64,000 nt of DNA. It comes from Achromobacter animicus (lineage in GTDB: Bacteria; Pseudomonadota; Gammaproteobacteria; Burkholderiales; Burkholderiaceae_B). The translations under genes and the position numbers were made by a program. The DNA lies in the NCBI RefSeq assembly GCF_902859585.1, contig NZ_CADIJM010000009.1, forward strand, positions 62,001 through 126,000, in the 5' to 3' direction. Within the stretch, counting starts at the first letter, position 1. Every line of letters starts with the position of its first letter. The notes under the pieces are model-generated. The model worked only from the letters and a program-made list of their open reading frames with translations. It was not told the origin of the DNA and ran no database searches. Positions 48,515 through 57,427 of the stretch are shown one piece after another.

Positions 48515-48556
48515 TTATATACGCTTCGTTTTTATAGTTTATTTCGAAAGACAGAA

Positions 48557-48581
48557 TTAAATTCCATAATCCGGAATTTAA
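48557..48581. promoter_or_regulatory. Candidate IclR operator
   Basis: A perfect inverted repeat TTAAATTCC-N7-GGAATTTAA lies between the divergent IclR and Bug genes, 42 bases from the regulator start. Confidence 0.55.
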
Positions 48582-48682
48582 AACATCCAAGGAGACCTGG
48601 CAAGCGACGTCGTGAACGATATGCGCGTCAGCCAAGCCAGGCCCGGCGATCCACTCTGACCATGCGACTTCAAGGGGAAAAC

Positions 48683-49651
48683 ATGATTCGCAACAGCTTC
48701 AAACTGCTCGCCACCCTGGTGCTCAGCGCCGCCGCGCTGGGCGCCCAGGCCGATACGTATCCGTCCCGCCCGATCAAGGTGATCTCGCCCTTCCCGGCGG
48801 GCGGCGCCACCGACGTGCTGACGCGCGTCCTGGCCGAGCGGATGGCCAAGAACCTGGGCCAGTCCATGATCGTGGAAAACAAGGCCGGCGCAGGCACGTC
48901 GATTGGGGCGGCCTATGTCTCGCGCGAAGCGCCGGACGGCTACACCATCCTCATGGCCACCAACTCGACGCTGGTGACCAACCGCTATCTCTACAAGGAA
49001 CTGCCCTACGACCCGGACAGCTTCGCCAAGATCGGCATGGTGGGCGTCGGCCCGCTGGTTCTGCTGTCCTCGCCCAAGCGGCCGTTCAACAGCACGCAGG
49101 ACGTGGTGGCGTACGCCAAGCAGAATCCGGGCAAGCTGACGTTCGCGACCTTCGGCCCGGGCACGTCGTCGCACCTGGCCGGCGAACTCTTCAAGGAACG
49201 CGCCGGCATCGACATCCTGCATGTGCCCTTCAAGGGCGCCACGCAGGCCCTGCCCGCGCTGATCAGCGGCGACGTGGACCTGTTCTTCGACATGGTGGCG
49301 ACCGGCATGCCGCAGGCTGACGCCGGCAAGGTCAAGGTCTTTGCGATCACGAGCCCCACGCGCCTGGCGACCGAGCCCAACGTGAGCACGCTGGCCGAGC
49401 AAGGCTATCCCGCGTTCGACATGACCGCGTGGTTCAGCTTCGTGGCCCCCAAGGGCACGCCGGCACCCGTTGTCGAGCGCCTGCAGGCCGCGCTGACCGA
49501 AACGCTGAAGGACGAAGCGGTGAAGAAGCGCCTGCTGGACATGGGCATCGACCCGCGTTCGGGCACGGCGGCCGAGCTGGACAAGCAGATCAAGACCGAG
49601 CAGCCCATCGTGTCGCAGCTCATCAAGCAGGCCAACATCGTCCTGCAGTAA
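48683..49651 (+). CDS. Bug-type tripartite tricarboxylate transporter substrate-binding protein
   Basis: The 322-residue periplasmic protein has a Sec signal peptide (IRNSFKLLATLVLSAAALGAQA) and the TctC/Bug pattern YPSRPIKVISPFPAGGATDV, VENKAGAGTSIGAAYV and GDVDLFFDM. Bug proteins bind organic acids and are very numerous in Alcaligenaceae. No TctA/TctB partner is adjacent. The ATG at 48683 follows AAGGGGA, while the ATG at 48662 lacks a good site. Confidence 0.92.
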   Translation: MIRNSFKLLATLVLSAAALGAQADTYPSRPIKVISPFPAGGATDVLTRVLAERMAKNLGQSMIVENKAGAGTSIGAAYVSREAPDGYTILMATNSTLVTNRYLYKELPYDPDSFAKIGMVGVGPLVLLSSPKRPFNSTQDVVAYAKQNPGKLTFATFGPGTSSHLAGELFKERAGIDILHVPFKGATQALPALISGDVDLFFDMVATGMPQADAGKVKVFAITSPTRLATEPNVSTLAEQGYPAFDMTAWFSFVAPKGTPAPVVERLQAALTETLKDEAVKKRLLDMGIDPRSGTAAELDKQIKTEQPIVSQLIKQANIVLQ

Positions 49652-49745
49652 GCCTGCCTTCATGCCGGTTTCGTGACAAAACGTTCGCGGAGTGCCGGCC
49701 CGCGACCGGTGTGCCCGCGGCCCTGCCGCGAGCATGCCTTTCCCC

Positions 49746-49778
49746 CCGACAGCGCCCTCACGGCCCTGTCGGTTTTTT
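49746..49778 (+). terminator. Terminator of the Bug gene
   Basis: The stem CCGACAG with CTGTCGG (49746-49752, 49766-49772) is followed by six T residues. Confidence 0.8.
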
Positions 49779-49864
49779 ACGCGCGGTCTAACCCCTGGAT
49801 ACAGAAATCGGCGTCACGTCGCTGCTAAGGTAAGGCGCAGTCGCCGAACCATTCCGGGAGCCCG

Positions 49865-50875
49865 ATGCCTCAGACCGAAGACCGATACGCCCGCCTGGAC
49901 TCAGCCCGCTGGCTGGCTGCGCTGGCCGTCGTTCTGCTGCACAGCGCCGCACTCATCGTCAGCGATCCCGCCGCCCACGGCCGCGGCGCATGGCTGGCCG
50001 CCAATCTGTACGACTCCGCCGCACGCTGGTGCGTGCCCGTCTTCGTGATGGTGAGCGGCGCCCTGCTGCTCGACCCCGACAAGCCCCAGGACGCGCGCCG
50101 CTTCTACAGCCGCCGTCTTGCGCGCATCCTGGCCCCGCTGCTGTTCTGGACGCTCTTCTACCTGGCATGGCGCACGGGGCTGGACTGGTGGGACGACGGC
50201 CGCATCGATTTTTCGTTCTGGCCGCGCAAGGTCGCGCAGGGCGAGCCTTACTACCACCTCTGGTACCTGTACATGATCGTGGGCCTGTACCTGTTCGCGC
50301 CGCTGGTCCGCGTGCTGTATGTGCGCAGCACGCCGAAGGCGCGCGCGCTGTGGGTCGTCGGCATCCTGGGCGTGGCGATCCTTGACGCCCTGTACCGCCG
50401 CGCGCTCGGCGCGCCGCATGGCTTTTTCCTGACGTGGTTCCTGCCTTACCTGGGCTACTTCGTCGCCGGCCGTCTGATCTTCGATGGCGAGATGCGCGTT
50501 CCGCGCCCGGGCCTGATGCTGGCCGCCACCGTGGCCGCGACCGCGTGGGGCGTGACCGTCATGTCCAACGGCCACGTGCTGGACACCTACTTCTACGACT
50601 ACTTCAGCCTGACGGTGCCGTTCATGTCGCTGGCTGCGTTCCAATGGATCGTGTCCTCGCCGCGATTGCCAAGGCTTGCAGCGCTGGCCCCGTTGACGTT
50701 TGGCGTCTATCTCATCCATCCCGTCTTCCTGGATGTCGCGCGCCGCGTCGGGGCTTTTTCGGGCCAGGACCGCGATGCGTGGGTGGTGCCGCTCCTGACG
50801 ATGATGGTGTTCGCCTTGTCGGCCGCCAGCAGCTGGTTGCTCAGGCGTCATCCGGCCACCCGCCGGCTCGTCTGA
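49865..50875 (+). CDS. Acyltransferase family 3 membrane protein
   Basis: The 336-residue protein has about ten membrane helices and the acyltransferase-3 start (LDSARWLAALAVVLLHSAA, with the conserved His) plus SGALLLDPDKPQDARRFYSRR. Members O-acetylate or succinylate surface polysaccharides and other carbohydrates. It resembles WecH/YiaH. No glycan cluster is adjacent. Confidence 0.85.
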   Translation: MPQTEDRYARLDSARWLAALAVVLLHSAALIVSDPAAHGRGAWLAANLYDSAARWCVPVFVMVSGALLLDPDKPQDARRFYSRRLARILAPLLFWTLFYLAWRTGLDWWDDGRIDFSFWPRKVAQGEPYYHLWYLYMIVGLYLFAPLVRVLYVRSTPKARALWVVGILGVAILDALYRRALGAPHGFFLTWFLPYLGYFVAGRLIFDGEMRVPRPGLMLAATVAATAWGVTVMSNGHVLDTYFYDYFSLTVPFMSLAAFQWIVSSPRLPRLAALAPLTFGVYLIHPVFLDVARRVGAFSGQDRDAWVVPLLTMMVFALSAASSWLLRRHPATRRLV

Positions 50876-51165
50876 AAGACCTACGGAATAAAGGGTTAAT
50901 CGCGGTTTGCGCGCGGTCAAACCCACCCCGGGATTCACGCGAATGGCCTGCCCTTTTGCCACGGGCGTCGTACAAGCCCTTGGGGTACAATTCACGGCTT
51001 ATTTGATCGGCCAGACACCGATTTTTCTTCGCGCCAGTACGGATTCAACCAGGCTCGAATTCACGAACAAGGCCCCCGGCACACACCGCGAGGGACCTGG
51101 ACTTGAACAAAAGCGCCTGGCAAGGCTCAAACCGTCCTGGCTTTTTTATCCGAGCGGAGGGAATC

Positions 51166-52311
51166 ATGACCGACATCGGTCGGATGGCACATGTCGTGCC
51201 GGCTCGCACCCAGCTACCCGTCAGCGCTTATTTTGACGAAGCCCTCTTTGCCCGCGAGCAAGAACTCATTTTCAAGCAATCCTCGCTGTACGTCGGCCAC
51301 CAGAAATTGGTGCCCGAAATCGGGGATTGGCGTACGTTGGTCCAGGAAAACGGAGGGCGCTCGCTGGTTCGCAACCAGCATGGCGTCGAACTCATCTCAA
51401 ATGTCTGCCGTCACCGTCAGGCATTGATGCTTGGTGGCGAAGCCGGCAACGTGGCCGGCAACTGCAACACGCACGGCAACCTGAAGGCAACTGGCGGCAA
51501 CATCGTCTGCCCGCTGCACCGCTGGACGTACAACAACCAAGGCGAGTTGTTGGGCGCGCCGCAGTTCGAAACCACGCCCTGCATGAATCTGCAGAAGTTC
51601 CGCCTGCGCGATTGCCACGGGCTGCTCTTCGAAGGCCCGCGCGACCCGGCTGCCGACATGGCGCCGCTGTTCGGGCGCCCCGAGTTCGACTTCGGCGACT
51701 ACGTGCTGGACCACGTTGAAGTGCATCAGTGCAACTACAACTGGAAGACCTTCATCGAGGTCTACCTCGAGGACTACCACGTCGGCCCGTTCCATCCCGG
51801 ACTGGGGCGTTTCGTCACGTGCGACGACCTGACCTGGGAGTTCAACGACTGGTACAGCCTGCAGAAGGTGGGCGTGCACAATGCGCTGGCGCAGCCGGGT
51901 TCGGACGTGTACAAGCAGTGGCACGACCGCCTGCTGTCGTTCCGCGAAGGCGACGCCCCCGACTTCGGCGCCGTGTGGGTCACGTACTTCCCGACCCACA
52001 TGATCGAGCTCTATCCGCACGTGCTGGTGCTGTCCACGCTGTACCCGAAGGGCCCGCAGGAAACGGTCAACGTGGTCGAGTTCTACTACCCCGAGGAAAT
52101 CGCTGCGTTTGAGCGCGAGTTCGTCGAGGCGCAGCGCGCGGCCTACATGGAAACGGCCATCGAGGACGACGAGATCGCCGAACGCATGGATGCCGGCCGC
52201 AAGGCGTTGATGCTGCGCGGCGTGAACGAGACCGGTCCCTACCAGTCGCCCATGGAAGACGGCATGCAGCACTTCCACGAGTGGTACCGCCGCATCATGC
52301 AGTCGGTGTAG
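51166..52311 (+). CDS. Rieske non-heme iron oxygenase, alpha subunit, with enlarged Rieske loop
   Basis: The 381-residue protein has an N-terminal Rieske domain and a C-terminal catalytic domain. Rieske ligands are C81 and H83 and, most likely, C115 and H118 in CPLHRW. The spacing is 31 residues rather than about 16, and the extra segment holds another C-x2-H (C100, H103). The mononuclear iron site is in EDYHVGPFHP with a later EDDE. This His pattern recalls amine demethylases such as GbcA. No reductase gene is adjacent. The start has CGGAGGG upstream. The gap 50876-51165 holds no gene. Confidence 0.85.
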   Translation: MTDIGRMAHVVPARTQLPVSAYFDEALFAREQELIFKQSSLYVGHQKLVPEIGDWRTLVQENGGRSLVRNQHGVELISNVCRHRQALMLGGEAGNVAGNCNTHGNLKATGGNIVCPLHRWTYNNQGELLGAPQFETTPCMNLQKFRLRDCHGLLFEGPRDPAADMAPLFGRPEFDFGDYVLDHVEVHQCNYNWKTFIEVYLEDYHVGPFHPGLGRFVTCDDLTWEFNDWYSLQKVGVHNALAQPGSDVYKQWHDRLLSFREGDAPDFGAVWVTYFPTHMIELYPHVLVLSTLYPKGPQETVNVVEFYYPEEIAAFEREFVEAQRAAYMETAIEDDEIAERMDAGRKALMLRGVNETGPYQSPMEDGMQHFHEWYRRIMQSV

Positions 52312-52336
52312 TCCCCACCGCCTCAGCCCGCATGAC

Positions 52337-52379
52337 AAAAGGGCCTTGCGACATCCTTTACGGATCGCAAGGCCCTTTT
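52337..52379. terminator. Strong bidirectional terminator between the Rieske gene and the phn cluster
   Basis: Perfect 15-bp arms (52337-52351 with 52365-52379) begin in A and end in T runs. It ends two convergent transcripts. Confidence 0.92.
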
Positions 52380-52401
52380 TTCGTCCAGGGGCAGCTCGGG
52401 T

Positions 52402-53532
52402 TCAGCGTCCCGTGACGCCCGCCACCGTCCGTTCGCCGATCGCCAACCCCACCGTCATGCCGACGCCAGAGTGCATGACCGCCACCGTGGTGGCCGCGTC
52501 CACCGGCAGCACGGAAAACGGCGCCGGTCCGTGCGCGCCGTAGACGCCTTGCCACCGCTCGACCACGCGCAGCCGCGCACCCAGCGCCTGCGAGGCCAGA
52601 TCCAGCATGGCGTTGTCGACGGCTTCGTCGTTGAATGGCAATGCGTCCTGCCCGTACTGGTGCGAGTCGCCGATGATCAGTTCGCCGTACGGCGTGGGAC
52701 TGATCAGCAGGTGGATGCCGTTTTCCAGCAGCATCGGCGTACGCGCCTGGATCACGCCGCGCAGCGTCTGCGCCGTCGGCAGGTCCGAGAAGGCGCCGTA
52801 ATGCACGCAGGACAGGCCGGTGAGCAGCGGCCGGTCCAGCGCAACGGGCGCGCCGTCGAACACCGCACGCAGCATCTGCAGGCGCGTGACCTCCAGGTTC
52901 AGCGGCGCGAACTGTTCGGGCAACAGGGTCAGGTAATCGTGGCCGGGACACACGAACACATGCGACGCCTTGAAGTCGCCCGCCGAGGTGCTGACTTCGC
53001 CGTTCTCCACGGCGCGCGCCAGGGTTCCCGTGATGAAGTCGATGCCCAGCGAGGACTGCAGATAGTGCGTGATGGCCGGCAGCGCCTCGCGCGAATAGAT
53101 CTGCAGGTCATCGTGGCCGCGCAGCGCCAGGCAGTGGTGGGCCAGCTGGCCGTTGTACAGCGCCCCCACCTCGCGAGCCGACAGCAGGTCGGCACGGTAC
53201 CCTTCCTGCCGCAGCCGCATGTCCGCGAATTCCCGCAACACGTCGGCCTCGTCGGCATTGCGCGCCAGCACCAGCGCGCCATTGGCACGCACATGAAAAC
53301 CCGCCTTGTCCGCCAGATCGAGCCACAGCTCGCGGGACTGCTGCGCGTGCGACAGCATCGTGCCGGGCGCCTGGCCCGTCACGATGACCTGGCCGAAGTT
53401 GCGGATCGTCGCGCCGTGCGCCTGGCGGCTGCGCTCGATGACGGCCACGGACAGGCCGCGCTTGGCGGCCGCCCAGGCATGCGCGATGCCGAGCATGCCC
53501 GCGCCCACCACGATTACGTCGTAAGTCTTCAT
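52402..53532 (-). CDS. FAD-dependent oxidoreductase of phosphonate clusters (TIGR03364/HpnW type)
   Basis: The 376-residue protein is a DAO-fold amine oxidase: FAD-binding DVIVVGAGMLGIAHAWAAAK at the start, ATIRNFGQVIVTGQAPG, and the C-terminal VMHSGVGMTVGLAIGE. This family occurs beside phosphonatase genes. It probably oxidises 2-aminoethylphosphonate or an N-methyl form to phosphonoacetaldehyde for PhnX. This role is inferred from context. It is the last gene of the minus-strand phn operon, 88 bases after phnS. Confidence 0.88.
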   Translation of the reverse strand: MKTYDVIVVGAGMLGIAHAWAAAKRGLSVAVIERSRQAHGATIRNFGQVIVTGQAPGTMLSHAQQSRELWLDLADKAGFHVRANGALVLARNADEADVLREFADMRLRQEGYRADLLSAREVGALYNGQLAHHCLALRGHDDLQIYSREALPAITHYLQSSLGIDFITGTLARAVENGEVSTSAGDFKASHVFVCPGHDYLTLLPEQFAPLNLEVTRLQMLRAVFDGAPVALDRPLLTGLSCVHYGAFSDLPTAQTLRGVIQARTPMLLENGIHLLISPTPYGELIIGDSHQYGQDALPFNDEAVDNAMLDLASQALGARLRVVERWQGVYGAHGPAPFSVLPVDAATTVAVMHSGVGMTVGLAIGERTVAGVTGR

Positions 53533-53559
53533 TTTTGAACTACTGCGAGAGGAATGTCG

Positions 53560-53581
53560 GGGAGACCCCCGCGGGTCTCCC
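53560..53581 (-). other. Intercistronic hairpin between phnS and the FAD oxidoreductase gene
   Basis: A perfect 9-bp stem (53560-53568 with 53573-53581) follows the phnS stop, next to a second GC-rich stem (about 53587-53608). Such structures after a binding-protein gene often limit read-through or stabilise the upstream mRNA. Confidence 0.55.
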
Positions 53582-53620
53582 GATGCGCGGCGGCGCGCTG
53601 CCGCCGCGGTGGGTCAGGAA

Positions 53621-54643
53621 TTACTTCTTCTTCGGCTCGGACTTGCCGTCGTAGCGCTTCGTCCACTCGGCAATGATGCGGTCGCGGTTCGTTGCGGCCC
53701 ACGTGAAGTCGTTCTTGATCATGCGCGAGGTCAGATCGGCCGGCAGGTTGGGATTGGCGGTCGCAATCGACGGGATCGCCAGCACTGCGAAGTTGGCCTT
53801 GTACAGCTCGTTGGCTTCGCGGCTTGCCGAGAAGTCAGCCAGCTTGCGGGCGGCGTCGAGGTTCTTGGTGCCCTTCATGATGGCGGTGGCTTCGACTTCC
53901 CAGCCCAGGCCTTCCGACGGGAACACGGCTTCGACCGGCGCGCCGTCGGCCTTCAGCTTGGCGGCGCGGTAGTCGAACGAGATGCCGATCGGGAATTCGC
54001 CGGCGGCAGCCATGTTGCACGGCTTGGAACCCGAGTGCGTGTACGAGCCGATGTTCTTGTGCAGGGCGTCCATATAGGCCCAGCCCTTTTCTTCACCGAA
54101 GATCTGTAGCCAGGCGCTAACGTCCAGGAAGCCCGTGCCGGACGAGGCCGGGTTCGGCATGACGATCTTGCCGGCGTACACCGGCTTGGTCAGATCCTGC
54201 CACGACGTGGGCTTGGGCAGCTTCTGCTTTTCGGCTTCGATCGTGTTGAAGCAGATGGCGGCTGCGTAGCCGTCCATGCCGACCCAGGCCGGTTCGGCCT
54301 TGGCGTCGCGCATGTTGGCGGCGATCTGGTCCAGGCCCTTCGGGGCGTAGGGCTGCAGCATGCCTTCCTTGTCCATCAGGCCCAGCGCCGTGCCGGCCAG
54401 ACCCCAGATCACGTCGGCCTTCGGGTTGTTCTTTTCGGCCAGCAGCTTGGCGGCGATGATGCCGGTGGAGTCGCGCACCCACTGGATCTTGATGTCGGGG
54501 TTGGCCTTTTCGAAGGCGGCCTGATAGGCCTTGATCTGGTCGGCTTCCAGCGCCGTGTAGACGGTCAGCGTGGTCTCGGCCGAGGCGGCGCTCATCACGC
54601 CCGTCAGGGCGGCGGCCAGTGCAAGCAGCTTGTAGCGATTCAT
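53621..54643 (-). CDS. phnS: 2-aminoethylphosphonate ABC transporter, periplasmic binding protein
   Basis: The 340-residue protein has a signal peptide (MNRYKLLALAAALTGVMSA ending near ASA) and the iron/phosphonate-type binding-protein fold (LTVYTALEADQIKAYQAAFE, MDALHKNIGSYTHSGSKP). Its cluster assigns it to AEP uptake. The start at 54643 gives a clean signal sequence. It lies 127 bases downstream of phnX. Confidence 0.88.
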   Translation of the reverse strand: MNRYKLLALAAALTGVMSAASAETTLTVYTALEADQIKAYQAAFEKANPDIKIQWVRDSTGIIAAKLLAEKNNPKADVIWGLAGTALGLMDKEGMLQPYAPKGLDQIAANMRDAKAEPAWVGMDGYAAAICFNTIEAEKQKLPKPTSWQDLTKPVYAGKIVMPNPASSGTGFLDVSAWLQIFGEEKGWAYMDALHKNIGSYTHSGSKPCNMAAAGEFPIGISFDYRAAKLKADGAPVEAVFPSEGLGWEVEATAIMKGTKNLDAARKLADFSASREANELYKANFAVLAIPSIATANPNLPADLTSRMIKNDFTWAATNRDRIIAEWTKRYDGKSEPKKK

Positions 54644-54741
54644 GAACAACTCCGTGAGTGAGCGGAAAAGCAGGGTGAACGAGGTCCCCACGGCCGGCGG
54701 CTGCCGGCTGCGGATCGTGGTGAGTCAAAGGTCTATGGGTG

Positions 54742-54757
54742 GCCCGGCACGCCGGGC
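54742..54757 (-). other. Intercistronic hairpin between phnX and phnS
   Basis: The 7-bp stem GCCCGGC with GCCGGGC has a 2-base centre and lies just after the phnX stop. No T run follows. Confidence 0.4.
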
Positions 54758-54770
54758 GGCAGCGTCTAGT

Positions 54771-55592
54771 TCAGGGGCGGTCGCCTCGCGACAGTCGGGC
54801 TTCGATGTCGTCGACCACGGCCGGCAGGTCGGCCACCGTGTCGATCAGGTAGTGCGGACCGGCCGGATTCAGTTCCGCGCGGGCAGCATCGCGTGCCGCG
54901 TCGCGGGCGGGTTCGGAAAGGCCCTTGTATTCGTCCAGCGTCAGGCCCGCGGCGTTGCCGGACAGCAGCAGCCCCACGGTCCACATGCCGGCGCGGCGGC
55001 CCTCTTCGATGCCGGGCGCGGTGTCGTCGACCTTGATGCAGCCGGCCACGTCGGACAAGCCAAGCTCCACCACATTCTTCAAGGCCATGGCGGGCGCGGG
55101 ACGCGCACGCGGCACTTCATCGCTGGCGACGATGCAGTCGGGCGTCAGGTCCTCGGTGGCGGCGCGTTCGACCACGCGGCCCATCACGCTGGCGGGATAG
55201 CCGGAGCACGATCCGATCGTCAGTCCGCGCGCGCGCAAGGCGCGCATCACCTCGGCGGCACCCGGAATGGCGGCCGAGTACTGCGCCACTTTTTCCAGCT
55301 GCATCGGCAGGAAACGCTCGTAGATGGCGGTGACGTCGTCGTCGCTCGGCAAGCGGCCGAAGCGGGCCTGGTACTGGCTGGCAATGGCGGGCTGGTCGCA
55401 CAGCGTGCGGATGTGATCCCACTTGCCCATGCCCATCGGGCCGCGCGCTTCTTTCAGCGACACGTCCATGCCGAACTGCGCAAACGCATCCACGAACACC
55501 TTGGTGGGGGCAAAGGAACCGAAGTCGACCAGCGTGCCGGCCCAGTCGAAGATCACCGCTTCTAGGCGGACGGGCAAAGGTTGAGCAGTCAT
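54771..55592 (-). CDS. phnX: Phosphonoacetaldehyde hydrolase (phosphonatase)
   Basis: The 273-residue HAD enzyme cleaves phosphonoacetaldehyde to acetaldehyde and phosphate. Key residues are present: nucleophile D16 and A18 in [11 protein letters not shown], and the Schiff-base lysine K57 in GMGKWDHIR (K53 in the Bacillus enzyme). Downstream HAD motifs include SGYPASVMG and [13 protein letters not shown]. The ATG at 55592 is preferred to 55601 because of the spacing to the AGGA site. It starts 26 bases after the permease stop. Confidence 0.95.
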   Translation of the reverse strand: MTAQPLPVRLEAVIFDWAGTLVDFGSFAPTKVFVDAFAQFGMDVSLKEARGPMGMGKWDHIRTLCDQPAIASQYQARFGRLPSDDDVTAIYERFLPMQLEKVAQYSAAIPGAAEVMRALRARGLTIGSCSGYPASVMGRVVERAATEDLTPDCIVASDEVPRARPAPAMALKNVVELGLSDVAGCIKVDDTAPGIEEGRRAGMWTVGLLLSGNAAGLTLDEYKGLSEPARDAARDAARAELNPAGPHYLIDTVADLPAVVDDIEARLSRGDRP

Positions 55593-55618
55593 GAAAGTCA
55601 TCCTGGAAAAATGATCGG

Positions 55619-57427
55619 TCAGCGGGACGCCGGGCGCCGCCAGGCCTGGGTGCGCGCCACCAGGGCGCGGCTCGCCAGGTGCAGGATCAGCGCGGCGACG
55701 GCGGAACTGGCCATGATGACCGTGCACATGGCGGCGGCCGGGCCGATGAAGCCGGCGTCGTCCATGTTCAGCACGGCGACCGCGGCCAGCACCGTGGACG
55801 GGCTGTACAGAAACACCACCGCCGACACGGTCGTCATGGCGGACACGAACAGGTAGCGGGCCACGTCCAGCGCCGCGGGCAGGCACATCGGCAGCGTCAC
55901 GCGCAAAAAGGTCGTCAGGCGCGGCACCTTCAGCGACGCGGAGGCGGCCTCGAACTCCGGGTCCAGCGCATTGAGCGCGGTGGCGGCCGTCAGGTGGGCG
56001 CTGGTATAGAAGTGCACCACCGTGCACAGCACGAGCAGCGGCATCGTGCCGTACAGCACGTTCAGCGGGTTCGACACGCTGTTGAAGAAGAAGATGTAGC
56101 CCAGGCCCAGCACCAGCCCCGGCACGGCCATCGGCATCAGCGCCAGCATGCCGGCCACGCCGCGCAGGCCGCGCGCCATCGTGCTGCGCGCCGGCACCTT
56201 CTCCATCATCCACGCGCCGACAAAGACCACCAGGGTTCCGACGAGCGCGGTGCAGAACGCGAGTTGGAGGCTGTTGCGCCAGGCGAGCCAGCCGCCGCCG
56301 TCCATGTTGTCGAAGTCGTACGAACGCAGCGACATCGACAGGTTGTACGGCCACATCTTCACGAACGAGGCCCAGACCGCCACGCCGATGATCAGCAGCA
56401 GGAAGGCCGCCATCACGCCCGCCAGCGCCAGGAACGCCGCGTCGCGCCGGCCGTTCACGCCGGCCGCGTAAGGCTGCGCGCGGCCGCTCATCTGGGCGCC
56501 CTGACGGGCACGCAAGCGGCGGTCCAGCACGAAGGTCAGCAGCGCCGGCAGCAGGAGCAGGATGCCAATCGCCGCCCCCTTCGGGAAATTCTGCTGCCCC
56601 ACCACCGCCTTGTAGGCTTCCATCGCCAGCACGTTGTAATCGCCGCCCACCACCTTGGGCACGCCGAAGTCCGTGACGGTCAGCGTGAACACCACGCAGC
56701 AGGCCGAGAACACCGCATAGCGCGTGCCGGGCAGCGTGACCGTCATGAAGGTGCGCCACGGCCCCGCGCCCATGGCGCGTGCGGCGTCATACAGGCGCCC
56801 ATCTGCCAGCGCCAGGCCGGTCAGCAAAATCATGAGCGCATGCGGAAACGTGTAGAAGGCCTCGCCCACGACGATGCCCCAGAAGCCGTAGATGGTGGCG
56901 CCGCCGGTCAGGCCCTTGAGCAGGCCCTGATTGCCAAGCAGGTAGACCAACGCAATGCCAGGCAGCAGCGACGGCGCCAGCAGCGGCAGCAGCGCGATCG
57001 TGCGCAGCAGGCCCTTGCCCGGCAGGCGGGTGCGGGTGAGGCCATACGCAAAACCGTACGCGCACGGCACCACCAGCAGGGTCGTCACGACGCCCACCGC
57101 CAGGCTGCGCCCGACCATGTCCATGAAGCCGTCGGCGCTGATGATGCTGGCTATGACCGACAGGCCCGCCCAGCCGCCGTCAGCGTCCGTGACCGATTTG
57201 AGCAGGATCGCCGCCAAGGGCAACGCCAGGAAAAGCAGAAGGCCAAGCGCCAGGCCGCCTTGCCCCAACGCCAGGCCCAGCGCGCCGACCCACGCGGGCA
57301 ACGGACGGCGTCCCAAGGCGGGCAGCGGCGCGGATGCGGGAACCGCGGGCGCAGCGGAAACCGCAGCGGGCTGGCCGATGGCGCGGGAATTGTTCACGGC
57401 AGGATCAAGCGTAGGCGCGTATCGCAT
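55619..57427 (-). CDS. phnU: 2-aminoethylphosphonate ABC transporter, fused two-domain permease
   Basis: The 602-residue protein contains two BPD_transp domains in one chain (about 12 helices), the layout of PhnU2/FbpB-type permeases. EAA loops occur as [20 protein letters not shown] and [20 protein letters not shown]. It forms the membrane channel with PhnT. I use the ATG at 57427, which overlaps phnT by 23 bases. A GTG at 57397 would give 592 residues with no overlap. Confidence 0.9.
   Translation of the reverse strand: MRYAPTLDPAVNNSRAIGQPAAVSAAPAVPASAPLPALGRRPLPAWVGALGLALGQGGLALGLLLFLALPLAAILLKSVTDADGGWAGLSVIASIISADGFMDMVGRSLAVGVVTTLLVVPCAYGFAYGLTRTRLPGKGLLRTIALLPLLAPSLLPGIALVYLLGNQGLLKGLTGGATIYGFWGIVVGEAFYTFPHALMILLTGLALADGRLYDAARAMGAGPWRTFMTVTLPGTRYAVFSACCVVFTLTVTDFGVPKVVGGDYNVLAMEAYKAVVGQQNFPKGAAIGILLLLPALLTFVLDRRLRARQGAQMSGRAQPYAAGVNGRRDAAFLALAGVMAAFLLLIIGVAVWASFVKMWPYNLSMSLRSYDFDNMDGGGWLAWRNSLQLAFCTALVGTLVVFVGAWMMEKVPARSTMARGLRGVAGMLALMPMAVPGLVLGLGYIFFFNSVSNPLNVLYGTMPLLVLCTVVHFYTSAHLTAATALNALDPEFEAASASLKVPRLTTFLRVTLPMCLPAALDVARYLFVSAMTTVSAVVFLYSPSTVLAAVAVLNMDDAGFIGPAAAMCTVIMASSAVAALILHLASRALVARTQAWRRPASR

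Noticed and set aside
54771-56759. 662-codon ORF as a permease-PhnX fusion
   Set aside because: The N-terminal part is an out-of-frame reading of the permease gene. PhnX begins at 55592.
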